A stretch of DNA of 64,000 nt, from the NCBI RefSeq assembly GCF_003258315.1, contig NZ_CP030032.1:1874001-1938000 (forward strand), read 5' to 3'. Positions 33,206 to 42,700 of the stretch are shown here, piece by piece. Source of the stretch: Bradymonas sediminis (lineage in GTDB: Bacteria; Myxococcota_A; Bradymonadia; Bradymonadales; Bradymonadaceae). The position numbers and the translations under genes were made by a program. The notes under the pieces are model-generated. The model was given only the letters and a program-made list of their open reading frames with translations, ran no database searches and had not been told where the DNA came from. The stretch's first letter is position 1. The number at the start of each line of letters is the position of its first letter.

Positions 33206-34828
33206 GTGCAACAGTCAAGAGAAGCGCGCGCTGAGCGTCAGCCGCTTGCGGGCGGCGAGGAGCCCGAGGACACCGGAGTGCTCGAGGTTCTAAACGAGCG
33301 CTTCGCGTTGTTGCGCGAGATCGGCCAGGGGAGCCAGGGCCAGGCGTATGTCGCGCGCGACTTGAGCACCGACGCGCAGGTGCTCGTCAAAGAGTTGCGC
33401 ATGAAGCAGGTCCAGGCGTGGAAAGCCGTCGAGCTTTTTGACCGCGAAGGGGCGGTGCTAAAGGGCATCTCACACGAGGCCATCCCTAACTTTATCGACG
33501 GCTTTCATCTTGAGGGCGTCGGCGATGGCGTGCGGTTTTTTCTCGTCCAGGAGTTTATCGAGGGCGAAGACCTGCAGCAGCTAATCGACGCCGGCTTGAC
33601 CGTGGATGAGTCAGGCGCGCGCGCCTTCTTGCGCGAGATGCTCAGCGTCCTAAATTTTTTGCACACTCGCCCGACCCCGGTCATTCACCGCGATATTAAG
33701 CCCGCCAATATCATGCGCCGACAGGACGCGCGCCTGGCGCTGATCGACTTCGGCGCGGTGCAGTCCACCCTGGCGGACTCGAGCGCGAAGACGGTGGTCG
33801 GCACCAGCGGGTTTATGCCCATGGAGCAATTGATGGGACGGGCGGTGCCGGCAAGCGACCTGTACGCGCTGGCGGCCACGACGGTGCATCTGCTCAGCCG
33901 GCGCCACCCCGCCGAGCTTCCCATGGTCGATTTGGAGCTGCAATTTCGAGACTATATCAATGTCTCCGACCGCTTCGAAAAGATCCTCGCGAAGATGCTC
34001 GCCGCGCACGTGGAGGACCGGTTTCAGTCCGCCCGTGAGGTCATCGATTTGCTGGACGCGGCGCCTGAATTGGCCGATGCCAGGGCACCCACGCGAGCCG
34101 GCGCCGCGGGTAGCCAGCTGGCCCGCAGCGTCGACTTTCAGCGACCCAACGAGGGCGACACGGAGTTTTTTGAGGCGTGGGCTGCATCGGCCGCACCAGA
34201 GACGCTTATACCGCAGGGAATATGGGGTTTATCACCCAATCGCGCAAAAGGAGAGGAAGGGGTCTTTCAACTGCCCGAGTGGGTCGAGAAACCGCGTCGA
34301 TTTCGCAGTCAATGGGAGGCGCGCGAAGATGGGTTTCGGCTCGTCACGCCGATGGAGAAGTGGTGGAAGTTTGTGTTGGTTATGATGCTACTGAGCGCCT
34401 TCTCGGGGTTTGGTGTTCTGGTAGCCAGAGGTTTTGTAGCGGCCGAATTGACCGCCTTTAGGCTTATCGCGAGCGTGATCATGGGCGGCGGCTTCTGGCT
34501 GTTTTTCCCACTTGTTTTGAAATCCTATACCCTCCGCACGGTGCTCGAATTAAAAGACGGGCATTTGTCTATCCTGACAAAAGATTGCTTTACGGCGCGT
34601 AACCGCAGGAGCATCGACGTCGCGCCCGCGACGCGCGTTGAGTGCCGGGCGGTGCGAAATGAAGGAGGGCAAATACGGCATCGTCTGGTGGTCGCAGGGC
34701 CGCCAGGCAGGCAAACCGACTGGCAAATTGGCGAGCATATCCCGCAGGCTGAGCAGCTCTATCTGTGCAAAGAGATGAACCGTTATATAAAGGCGCACGC
34801 GCCCCTAAAATTCGTCGGTGAAGCATGA
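33206..34828 (+). CDS. Membrane-linked Hanks-type Ser/Thr kinase, first of a pair
   Basis: The GTG at 33206 follows a perfect AAGGAGG and gives 540 residues. The kinase domain (about 35-320) has Gly loop GQGSQGQAY, ATP lysine K62 (VLVKELR), HRDIKPANI (HRD 161-163), DFGAV (181-183) and the GTSGFMPMEQL activation segment. From about residue 390 to 450 lie two membrane helices (FVLVMMLLSAFSGFGVLVA and FRLIASVIMGGGFWLFFPLV), followed by a beta-rich domain of about 120 residues (LELKDGHLSI, ARNRRSIDV, RHRLVVAGP). The kinase domain is therefore cytoplasmic and held close to the membrane. The next gene encodes a paralogue. Confidence 0.9.
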   Translation: MQQSREARAERQPLAGGEEPEDTGVLEVLNERFALLREIGQGSQGQAYVARDLSTDAQVLVKELRMKQVQAWKAVELFDREGAVLKGISHEAIPNFIDGFHLEGVGDGVRFFLVQEFIEGEDLQQLIDAGLTVDESGARAFLREMLSVLNFLHTRPTPVIHRDIKPANIMRRQDARLALIDFGAVQSTLADSSAKTVVGTSGFMPMEQLMGRAVPASDLYALAATTVHLLSRRHPAELPMVDLELQFRDYINVSDRFEKILAKMLAAHVEDRFQSAREVIDLLDAAPELADARAPTRAGAAGSQLARSVDFQRPNEGDTEFFEAWAASAAPETLIPQGIWGLSPNRAKGEEGVFQLPEWVEKPRRFRSQWEAREDGFRLVTPMEKWWKFVLVMMLLSAFSGFGVLVARGFVAAELTAFRLIASVIMGGGFWLFFPLVLKSYTLRTVLELKDGHLSILTKDCFTARNRRSIDVAPATRVECRAVRNEGGQIRHRLVVAGPPGRQTDWQIGEHIPQAEQLYLCKEMNRYIKAHAPLKFVGEA

Positions 34829-34871
34829 GGGCGAGGCTGCGGGGCAGGTCGAAACCGAACGAGACATTAAG

Positions 34872-36431
34872 ATGGCTGAAATCATAAATGACCGCTTTGA
34901 GGTGATTCGCATCTTGGGTGAAGGCGGTCAGGCGCGCGCGACTCTTGCCCGTGATCTGCGCGACGGCAAGGAGGTCGTCGTCAAAGAATTACATTTGGCT
35001 CGGGCGGCGGATTGGAAGTCGCTGGAGCTCTTTGAGCGCGAGAGCTCGGTGCTGCGAAACCTCGACCACCCGGCCATACCCAGCTACGTCGACGGTTTTC
35101 ACCAGGAGGACGGCGCTCGGGTCTTTCTGGTTCAAGAGTATGTCAGTGGGGACAGCCTCAACGCCCTGGTCGAGCGCGAAGGGTTATTCGACGACGACAA
35201 ATTGCGTGACTTTCTGGCGCAGATGCTCGACATATTGGCCTATTTGCAGCGCTTCAGCCCGCCGGTGGTTCATCGAGATATTAAGCCGTCGAATATCCTG
35301 CGCGACGCGCTGGGCAAATATCATCTGGTTGATTTTGGGGCGGTACAGCTGATCGTGTCGGACGAGATTGGCGGGTCGACCATCGTCGGCACCAGTGGGT
35401 TTATGCCGCCTGAGCAGCTCATTGGGCAGGCAAACCCGGCCAGCGATATCTATGCGCTCGGGGCAACTTGCGTGCAATTGGCCTGCGGCATGGAGCCGGG
35501 GGATCTGCCGATGGAGCGGATGAAGCTGCAATTTCGCGATATTGTCGGGCTCTCGGACTTCTTATGCGACCTGCTTGAGCGGATGCTTGAGCCGCATATC
35601 AGCGCGCGCTTTGGCGACGCCGCGGCGGTCATCACCGCGCTTCGGATGGGGAAGATGGACCCGCCCGCGGCCGACCCGCGTCGCGGGGCTTCGGCGCCGG
35701 CGAGCAGTGTTTTGGCCCATGAAATGGCCTCCCTTGTGCCGGTGCGTCAGGCGATCGGAAAAGCTCCCGTGAGTTCGCCAAAAAGCACGATATACCTGGG
35801 GGATGATGGGACGTTGAGCATTGAGACCGTGTCCACTCACCGCGTCCCCTATCTTCTCTGCGCCGCCGCATTTGGCGCGGGCTTGCTGCTGGTATTCGTG
35901 TCGATGAGCGGCGGTCCCGAGAGCGTGTGTTGCATCGGACTGCCGCTGTTGGCGTGGAGCGTCGGTTTTTTGGGGTATCGCGTTATCAAGAGCTATCGAC
36001 AATATGTTGACCGACTCGAGGTGTCCCCGGCGGGGATTTCGCTGGAATCAGGCCACCGGATTGGGGCGGCGGCGCCGCTGCTTGTCACCGGGCAGGTCGC
36101 GTTTTCGCTGCCGGAGCTGCGCAATTGTTATCTGCATATCTATCAACCCGCCGGGCGTGCGCGTGCGTCGCAGCAGCAGCGTACCGGGGGCCGCAAACGC
36201 TCGGGGATCTGTTTTGTGGACCACGGCGGGCGCGAGCACGCCTTCGAGTTGGATGGGGTGCTGACGCGCGGGGTGCGCCGATCGAGGGCACAAGAGCGGC
36301 TGGCGGCTGAGTCCGAGGCGCGCTGGCTCTTCCAGGTGACGCAGGCTCATTTGGAGGCGCTCACTTCGCCGGGCGCCGGGGATTCGGCGCAAGTCGCCCC
36401 GCGCACGGTGCCCGATGAGATCGGCGCGTGA
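34872..36431 (+). CDS. Membrane-linked Hanks-type Ser/Thr kinase, second of a pair
   Basis: This 519-residue protein is a paralogue of the kinase ending at 34828, with the same architecture. The kinase domain has ILGEGGQARA (the last glycine of the loop is alanine), K38 (VVVKELH), HRDIKPSNI (HRD 134-136), DFG (154-156) and GTSGFMPPEQL. Two membrane helices follow (about 325-390: YLLCAAAFGAGLLLVFVSM and LPLLAWSVGFLGYRVI), then a beta-rich domain with a KRSGICFVDHGG segment. The start is uncertain: the ATG at 34872 is used; a GTG at 34818 would overlap the first kinase by 11 bases. They likely form a transcription unit. Confidence 0.9.
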   Translation: MAEIINDRFEVIRILGEGGQARATLARDLRDGKEVVVKELHLARAADWKSLELFERESSVLRNLDHPAIPSYVDGFHQEDGARVFLVQEYVSGDSLNALVEREGLFDDDKLRDFLAQMLDILAYLQRFSPPVVHRDIKPSNILRDALGKYHLVDFGAVQLIVSDEIGGSTIVGTSGFMPPEQLIGQANPASDIYALGATCVQLACGMEPGDLPMERMKLQFRDIVGLSDFLCDLLERMLEPHISARFGDAAAVITALRMGKMDPPAADPRRGASAPASSVLAHEMASLVPVRQAIGKAPVSSPKSTIYLGDDGTLSIETVSTHRVPYLLCAAAFGAGLLLVFVSMSGGPESVCCIGLPLLAWSVGFLGYRVIKSYRQYVDRLEVSPAGISLESGHRIGAAAPLLVTGQVAFSLPELRNCYLHIYQPAGRARASQQQRTGGRKRSGICFVDHGGREHAFELDGVLTRGVRRSRAQERLAAESEARWLFQVTQAHLEALTSPGAGDSAQVAPRTVPDEIGA

Positions 36432-36469
36432 GCACGAGGCGGTCGATGTCTTGTCGGCCCGGCGCGGTC

Positions 36470-36982
36470 TCAGAGAAGTCGAATCTCCTGACCATCCACT
36501 TCGGCCCAGATCGCGTCGCCGCGCTCCACGAAACACTCCGAAATGGCATAATACGCCGGCTTCTTAAAACGCGCCCGAAACTCGCCGCCTTTGACGGTGC
36601 AATAGAGGCGGCCTTCGGGCTCGTAGCGCAGCGTGCTCAGGTCGAAGTCCTCGCGGGTTTCGTCCGACAGGTAGACCTGCGCGGGGGTCACGCTCAGGTC
36701 TACCTGTTCGACGAAGAAGCCGGTGTCTTCGACGCGAATGGGATAGGTATAGGGCGGAACTTCGAGCACCCAGGTGCCGCCGGCGGTGCGTGAGACGCTG
36801 CGGTTAAAGAGCGCGATGATCTTCTGGTTCTCGAAGGGGTCGCCCTGGTGGGTCCAGCGGCCGCGGGCGTTGAGGAAGATATCCTCGAGCTGGTAGCCCT
36901 TGCGCAGGAATCCCTTGACGACTTCGGGGAGCGTCTCGTCGATCTCGATGGGCGAGTTTTCGGGGGTTTCTTTGGCGGTCAT
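36470..36982 (-). CDS. DUF1285-like protein
   Basis: The 170-residue protein shows FLNARGRWTHQGDPFENQKIIALF and WVLEVPPYTYPIRVEDTGFFV, close to the DUF1285 pattern (residues with a GRWxHxGxPxxxxxL core). The C-terminal half (YLSDETREDFDLSTL, EGRLYCTVKGGEFRARF) is also beta rich. No catalytic site is visible. Three bases separate it from the downstream end of the next gene. The role is unknown, and the family call is tentative but good. Confidence 0.7.
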   Translation of the reverse strand: MTAKETPENSPIEIDETLPEVVKGFLRKGYQLEDIFLNARGRWTHQGDPFENQKIIALFNRSVSRTAGGTWVLEVPPYTYPIRVEDTGFFVEQVDLSVTPAQVYLSDETREDFDLSTLRYEPEGRLYCTVKGGEFRARFKKPAYYAISECFVERGDAIWAEVDGQEIRLL

Positions 36983-36984
36983 GG

Positions 36985-37806
36985 TCAGTCGCCTTCGGTC
37001 GAGTTGAGCTCGGAGTCGAGGATCGGCTGGCCGCGCTCGAAGGTATAAACCGCGCGCGAGAGCGGGTAGTCCGCGGCCTCAAATTGGACGTCGGTCGCGG
37101 CGCGCAGCGCGGCGATTTGCTCGGGCGCGTTGCCCTTTACATAGAGCAGGGCGTCCTGCGACGGCATCGTAAACCTGAAGCTATCCTTGAAGTCGCCAAA
37201 GAAGAGGTCGACCACGACGATGCTTCGGATGGCGTCGTATTCGTCGCCGACGTGGATAACCTCAACGCCGTCGAATCCCTCAACGGGTTTTGGCGAGGCG
37301 TCGCGCGAGCGGTGATAGAGCATGCTGCGTGCGGCAGCGGTGACGCGCGAGGCGGTCGCCGGCCACTGGTCGAATTGGGCCTGAGTGAGAACACGTCGAC
37401 CGATATTAAGCTCAAAGAAATAGGCGACGATAAGGTCCCCCTCGAAGTCGAGGGTCCACGGCGCGCCGCCAGCGGCCTCGGCGCCCAGGCGGAAGGTGAA
37501 GACCTCGACGTTGGGAAATAGCGTCCCCGCAGCTTCTTCGTAGGTCCAATCCTTTGCCTTGCTGCGCTTGGGTTCAAGTAAAACATTATGAACGCCGCTG
37601 GCAAAGCCCTGCATCAGACGCTCGTGCTCGGCCTGGGGCGCGCATTCGAGCACCGGCCACAGCGCGCTCGGGTTGATATTGGCCTCGGCGGCGGTCAGGC
37701 TTCGGCCGAAGCGCACATGCAACTGCTCCCCGTCGCGGGTCACGGTTCCCCGGCGCGCCGCGAGGATATCTTCGAGTCGATCCAACCAAATATTGATATC
37801 TGACAT
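36985..37806 (-). CDS. Unknown protein, DUF1444-like; paralogue of the next gene
   Basis: The 273-residue product contains EEAAGTLFPNVEVFTFRLGA, FEGDLIVAYFFELNIGRRVLT, WPATASRVTAAARSMLYH, VIHVGDEYDAI and FRFTMPSQDALLY. The layout (strand-loop-DLIVAYFF...ALxNL) resembles DUF1444/YtpQ proteins, whose role is unknown. The C-terminal third aligns by eye with the paralogue upstream (see 37861): IRFTMPSQDALLYVKG against CFAIPSRDTMIIGRP, and ADYPLSRAVYTF against APYPLSTTVFDM. No catalytic residues were recognised. It is the second gene of the four-gene cluster. Confidence 0.65.
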   Translation of the reverse strand: MSDINIWLDRLEDILAARRGTVTRDGEQLHVRFGRSLTAAEANINPSALWPVLECAPQAEHERLMQGFASGVHNVLLEPKRSKAKDWTYEEAAGTLFPNVEVFTFRLGAEAAGGAPWTLDFEGDLIVAYFFELNIGRRVLTQAQFDQWPATASRVTAAARSMLYHRSRDASPKPVEGFDGVEVIHVGDEYDAIRSIVVVDLFFGDFKDSFRFTMPSQDALLYVKGNAPEQIAALRAATDVQFEAADYPLSRAVYTFERGQPILDSELNSTEGD

Positions 37807-37860
37807 ATATTTTGCGTCCTGATGAAGACGAATCTTAAGGAGTGTCCGCGGGCGAAAGCA

Positions 37861-38787
37861 TCAGCCCATATTACTTGAATAAATATGCACGCCTGCGGGC
37901 GCCTGCACAGCCTTAACGCCATCCTTATAGGACGGCAAGTCGTGCAAAAGCGGCGCCGCCAGCGCTGCGTTCAGCGCCGGGTTGGGGCCGGCGAATGCGG
38001 TCTTTGGGGTCATATCAAAGACTGTCGTGCTGAGCGGGTAGGGCGCGTCGCGATACATTTGCGCGGCGAGCGCGTCGACTTTTTGGCGCAGCGCCGGCGC
38101 GCCTTCGCATTCCCGGGGCCGCCCGATAATCATCGTATCGCGTGAGGGAATGGCAAAACATCCGCCCTCGCGCGCGGCGTCGTAGTCGAAGTCGGGGAGC
38201 AGCAGCGCGCGGGTGGCGCCCAGTCCTTCGCTGCTAGTGAAGACCCGGATAAGCCCCTCCGGCTCGGTGATTTTTTGCACGGGCTTTCGCTTAAATGAAT
38301 CGTAAAAAAGCGCGTGTCGCCCGTCCTTCGCGATCTTCTCGGCGCTGATTGGCATCTGACCGATATCGCCCAGGCTCAACGCGTGGACAACCTTGCCGCT
38401 CTCATAGAGGTAGGCGAGTTTAAGCGAATCGAACAGCCAATCGGAGGTAAAAAGGGGCGCGCCGCTGAGCGCCTCAAACCAGGACATCGTCACGGTGTTG
38501 ACCAGGCGGGGCAGGCGTCCGCCGTAGAGGGCCTCTGCGCCCTGGCGCTCCTCGGCCGGGTCGAAGTCATGATTCTGATGGTCGATGGCCAGCCGAATCC
38601 CAAAAAACACCCCCCAGGCGAGGTGGCGCCCGAGCGGGGTCGAGGGGTCGAGGTGCGCCGCGATGTCGGCCGCCACGTCGACCGCGCATCCGTGGCGGCG
38701 AAGGGACAACGTCGACGCCTCGTCGGTCCCGGCGCAGTCGAGGCCCAGGCGCGACGCCAACTGGGGCAAGCTAAATTCAGATCCCAC
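37861..38787 (-). CDS. Unknown protein, DUF1444-like paralogue
   Basis: The 308-residue product (GTG at 38787, preceded by GAGGAG at suitable spacing) shares the patterns of its neighbour: RHALFYDSFKRKPV, GCFAIPSRDTMIIGRP and PYPLSTTVFDM. It begins one base after the phosphoesterase stop, so the genes are coupled. An in-frame ATG at 38850 would overlap that gene by 62 bases and is less likely. The two paralogues appear to be a local duplication. They differ strongly in their N-terminal halves. Function is unknown. Confidence 0.6.
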   Translation of the reverse strand: MGSEFSLPQLASRLGLDCAGTDEASTLSLRRHGCAVDVAADIAAHLDPSTPLGRHLAWGVFFGIRLAIDHQNHDFDPAEERQGAEALYGGRLPRLVNTVTMSWFEALSGAPLFTSDWLFDSLKLAYLYESGKVVHALSLGDIGQMPISAEKIAKDGRHALFYDSFKRKPVQKITEPEGLIRVFTSSEGLGATRALLLPDFDYDAAREGGCFAIPSRDTMIIGRPRECEGAPALRQKVDALAAQMYRDAPYPLSTTVFDMTPKTAFAGPNPALNAALAAPLLHDLPSYKDGVKAVQAPAGVHIYSSNMG

Positions 38788-38788
38788 G

Positions 38789-39715
38789 TCAGATTTTCTC
38801 CTCGAAGACCCGCTCTCGCCATTTCGTGAAGCCGGCATCGTTGCTCTCAAAAAGATGCGTCTCGATGCTCTTTAAGCGCCCGTCTTCGATATCGTAGACG
38901 TTGAATTTACCGCCGAAATACGGGTTCGAATAACTCCCGACCGACGTGCTGCCGGCCTCGCAAATGCGAAGGGTGCCGCTGCCGCGAAGGTGCGGAATCT
39001 CGATGGTCGAGAAGTGATGATTATGCCCGTGAATCGCCAGGTCGACGTCGTGGCGACGCAGGGTCTCGAGCACCTCGCTGGCGTTGATAAGTCGGCGGGT
39101 AAACTCGACCTTGCTATGCTCAAACGGCAGCAGGTGATGGTGAATCATCACCACCTTAAAGCGGTCGCGCACCTTCGGGTCGTCGAGCATCGCGGCCAGG
39201 GTCTTGAGCTGCTCTTCCTCGACCCGACCGGTCGCGAAGAACCATGGCGTCGGGATGGCCGAGTTCATGCCGATAATCGCCACATCATCGCCACGCAGGT
39301 GGCAATAGGGATAGGCCGAGTCATTGCGATAGCCGGGCAGGTCGGTCTGAATATAGGGCGCGAAATAATGCTCGAAGCGCTGCTCGCGCGCCGCCGCATG
39401 GGTATAATAATCGTGATTCCCGGGGATTACGCTGACGCGTTGCGCGGCGTCGGGGATGCTCGAGAGAATGCGCGCCGACTCGTAAAACTCCGAGTCCAGG
39501 GCGAGGTTAGAAAGGTCGCCGGTGATGGCAATATGGTCGACGTTGCAGTGGTTTTGCAGGCGATCCAACGCGCGAACGACCACAGAACTCGAGTGGCTTT
39601 TGGAGCGTTTCAGAAGCAAATTCGTCCCGCCCACGATGCGCTTATTGAGATAATGCCAGGGGCGGGGATGCTCGATTTTGAGGACGTGCAGGTCCGAGAG
39701 ATGTCCGAGTTTCAT
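38789..39715 (-). CDS. Calcineurin-like metallophosphoesterase
   Basis: The 308-residue protein has the full five-block phosphoesterase signature: DLH (D8, H10), GDLSN (66-70), GNHD (99-102), an HHHLLP block and GHNHH. These bind two metals and cleave phosphoester bonds. The family includes cyclic nucleotide and nucleotide hydrolases; the substrate is not visible. It is the first gene of the unknown cluster and overlaps or abuts the next gene, indicating co-transcription. It was annotated mainly on the metal-binding blocks. Confidence 0.92.
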   Translation of the reverse strand: MKLGHLSDLHVLKIEHPRPWHYLNKRIVGGTNLLLKRSKSHSSSVVVRALDRLQNHCNVDHIAITGDLSNLALDSEFYESARILSSIPDAAQRVSVIPGNHDYYTHAAAREQRFEHYFAPYIQTDLPGYRNDSAYPYCHLRGDDVAIIGMNSAIPTPWFFATGRVEEEQLKTLAAMLDDPKVRDRFKVVMIHHHLLPFEHSKVEFTRRLINASEVLETLRRHDVDLAIHGHNHHFSTIEIPHLRGSGTLRICEAGSTSVGSYSNPYFGGKFNVYDIEDGRLKSIETHLFESNDAGFTKWRERVFEEKI

Positions 39716-39722
39716 AAATATA

Positions 39723-42700
39723 TCAATTGGTGGACAGGGTAATGGGAATGAATGTCTGGTTATTGGCCGGGTTCATATCGGTCTGGGCGATAGTGCTCAC
39801 CACGATATGCAGATACCCCGTTCCGTCCCACAGGCCGCCGACCGGCAGGTCGAAACGCGTGGTGACCGCGCGGCTGACGCCGGCGCCGAAGTCCTGGGTG
39901 AGGCTGACCGACGTGAGTTCGATATCGGCGCCGCTATCGTGTGCGCTATTCTGGCCCAGATAGACCTTATAGGAGGGCGCGTCGGCGGTCTGATTGCCGA
40001 GGTTGGCCAGGGTGAAGCCGAGGCGAACCTCATCGCCCGGGCCGTAGCTGCCAGGGCCAATCATCGAGTTGGACGCGGCGAGGTCAACCCCACCAAGCGC
40101 GCCCAGCCCGTCGGCTTCGAGGCGGTAGGTTGCTCGCCGCTGGGTTCCGTCGATGGTCACCTGCAGATAATAGGTGCCGGCCGCGGGAGCCTCGAAATCC
40201 GCGATCTCGGCCACCGGTGAGCCTGGCGCCGTCTCGTGGTTGCGCCCGGCGCTACCGTTGGGATGATAGAGTTGGATGCGCAGCGTCCCAGCCTGTGCTC
40301 CCGGGTCTAAGATGCCGCGCAAGGAGACCTTCTGTTCGCGCTGCAGGTCGACATAATAATAGTCGGTGTCGCCCTGGGGGCAGCGGTCGAGCGTGGTGCT
40401 GTGGTTGAGCGCGGCGAGCAGGCTGGAGGCGCTGTCGAGCGAATCATTGGATTCGAAGACCGCGTCGCATTGCAGCGAAGGGTCGACGTCCTGCACCGCC
40501 ACGGTCATCGTATAGTTGGTCTGTAAAACCTGCTCGGTGGTGAGCAATGCCACCTTGGCGAAATAGCATTGCGACCCGTTTACATAATCCACGGAGACCT
40601 GCTCGAAGTCGGTGTTAATGGTCGCGGAGTTATCGATCTCGCGGAAGGTCTGGTCGAAGAGGCTCAGGTCGATATCACCCTGGCTCTCGTCGAACTCGAC
40701 GCGCACCGACATCTTTTTTCCGTTTTGGACACAGATTTTATAATAATCCGGGGCCGCGGTGCAGGAGACCAGGTTGCTATAAGAACCCGGGGTCACCGTC
40801 GTCGCCTCGCCGAAGGAATTATTGGGCTCAAGCGGGTCGTAGCACTGGGTTTCGATGGTGATTTGCTTGGACGCAACCTGGTTATTGCCGGGGTTGGAAT
40901 CGGCCAGGTCAAGGTCGACGCCGAGATAATAGGTGCCGTTATCAATGGAGGTCGGGATGGTGACCTCGGCCTCGATATTTTGGCTCGAACCGGCGGCAAC
41001 CTGAGGAATCGTCAGGGTCGCCGGGCTCAACGCGATATCGTCGCCGTCGCCGATGATGGGGTTCGGGCTGATGACGAGCTTCGCGTTAAAGTCGGCGGGC
41101 GTAGCGTCTTCGCCGAGGTTATAGACGCGAAAGGAGATGCCGAGTTGGGAGCCGATAGAGAACGTGTCGCGCGTCGGCACACGCAGGTCGCGCGGGAGCA
41201 CGTCGTAGCCGGCAGCAGGGCTAATGACCTCGACGTCGAGGTCATAGAGATTCTGAGTCGTCGAGGTCGCGCCGCACACCGACACGATATAGTCGCCGCC
41301 GCTGGGGACGAGGAAGGTCGCGACTTCCTGGTAATCATCGTTGGCGTTCGCGTCGAGCTCGTTGAGGCCGTTTGTGTCGAAGAGCCTCGTCTGAAGTTTG
41401 CCGCGCGCCGCGTCGAAGGTGGTCTTCACGAAGAGGCTGTCGCCGGGCGTCAGGTTGACGCCGTAGAAGTCACATCGCTCCGGCTGGCAGAGAGCCTGGG
41501 AAGATACGCCGGGGCTGAGCGGATGGGCGTTGACGGAGTCGTCGTTGCCGCGACCGTCGGGAACGCATGCGCAATATTCACCGCTGACGTTGAGGCGTCC
41601 GGCGCCGCTGGCACGGTTGTTGGACTCATTGGACTCGGGCAGGGTGTTATCGCTGTCGACCTCGATGGCGTAAAAATAGTGCGGCGAAAAGTCGACGCAT
41701 TCGGCCTCGGTCTCGATGACAATGTCCTCGCACTCGCCCGGGTTAATACTCGGGATATCGAACTCGAGCAGGGCGTCGGGGCTATAGTCGGGGGTGCCAG
41801 AAGTGCTTCGCCACAATTTGCCGCGGGTATGCCCGGTCGCGTTCGAGCCGCCGGCGCAGATTGTGGCGACGAGCCCGACCGTATCGCCCGAGGCGGCCGA
41901 TTGCGGCACCGTCAGGGTGTCGGCGTAGAGGTCGACGTCGGCCTCATCGGTGATCCGGATAGGGGTGTCGAAGATCGCCTGGTTATTGCTTCGATAGGCG
42001 TCTGAGAGCGCGCCTTGCGGGTCACAAACCACGTAAAAATAATAGTTGCCCGGGTCCAGGAGCCCGGGGACGATGATATCCCGGTCGATAAGCTCCTCGG
42101 CGCCCGCCGCAAGGTTGCTGATATTGATATTGGTCAGGCGCGGGTCGGCGTTGGTATTTACCGCCGCCTGCTCGGAGGTGTAGATGCCGCAGAAGAACGA
42201 GCCCGCCGCCAGCGTGCCCTCGTTTTTCACGCGCATCGAGACGTTCAACGTGCCGTCCAAATAGGTGCTGTCCGGGGTGACCGCGAAGTCGCTGACCGCG
42301 ATATCGATGCCTTCGCTGCGCTCGTCCGAGACAAGCGTCGGCGTTTGAGATGCGCCGATATTATTGGCGAGGTTGACCTCTGGGGAGTCGCCCTGGATGG
42401 CGACCTCGACCAGGAGATAGACCTCGATCTCTTCGCCGCTCGGGGGGACAATCGCGTCGTCGAGCACCAATGTTTTCAGGTTAAAGAGCTTCTCGGAGGC
42501 AGCGGCGACCGAAAAAGTCCCGCTTTCCTCGATCAGCTGGTCTTCGCCCGGCTCAAGGGTGGTGTTGCCAACCGAGAGCCATACCTTGGCGACGACATCG
42601 AAGGCGTCGATATTGCCGGCGTTGGTGACGGTGAAGGTGCGGCTGAGTTGACTGAGGGTCGGGAAGGCGCGGCTCGGGGTCATGGCGATATCGCGAACGC

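Noticed and set aside
40569-42005. A 478-residue plus-strand open frame inside the CARDB/PPC gene
   Set aside because: It is antisense to a recognisable repeat protein and its translation has shadow-like composition (rich in V, G, R, D) with no motifs.
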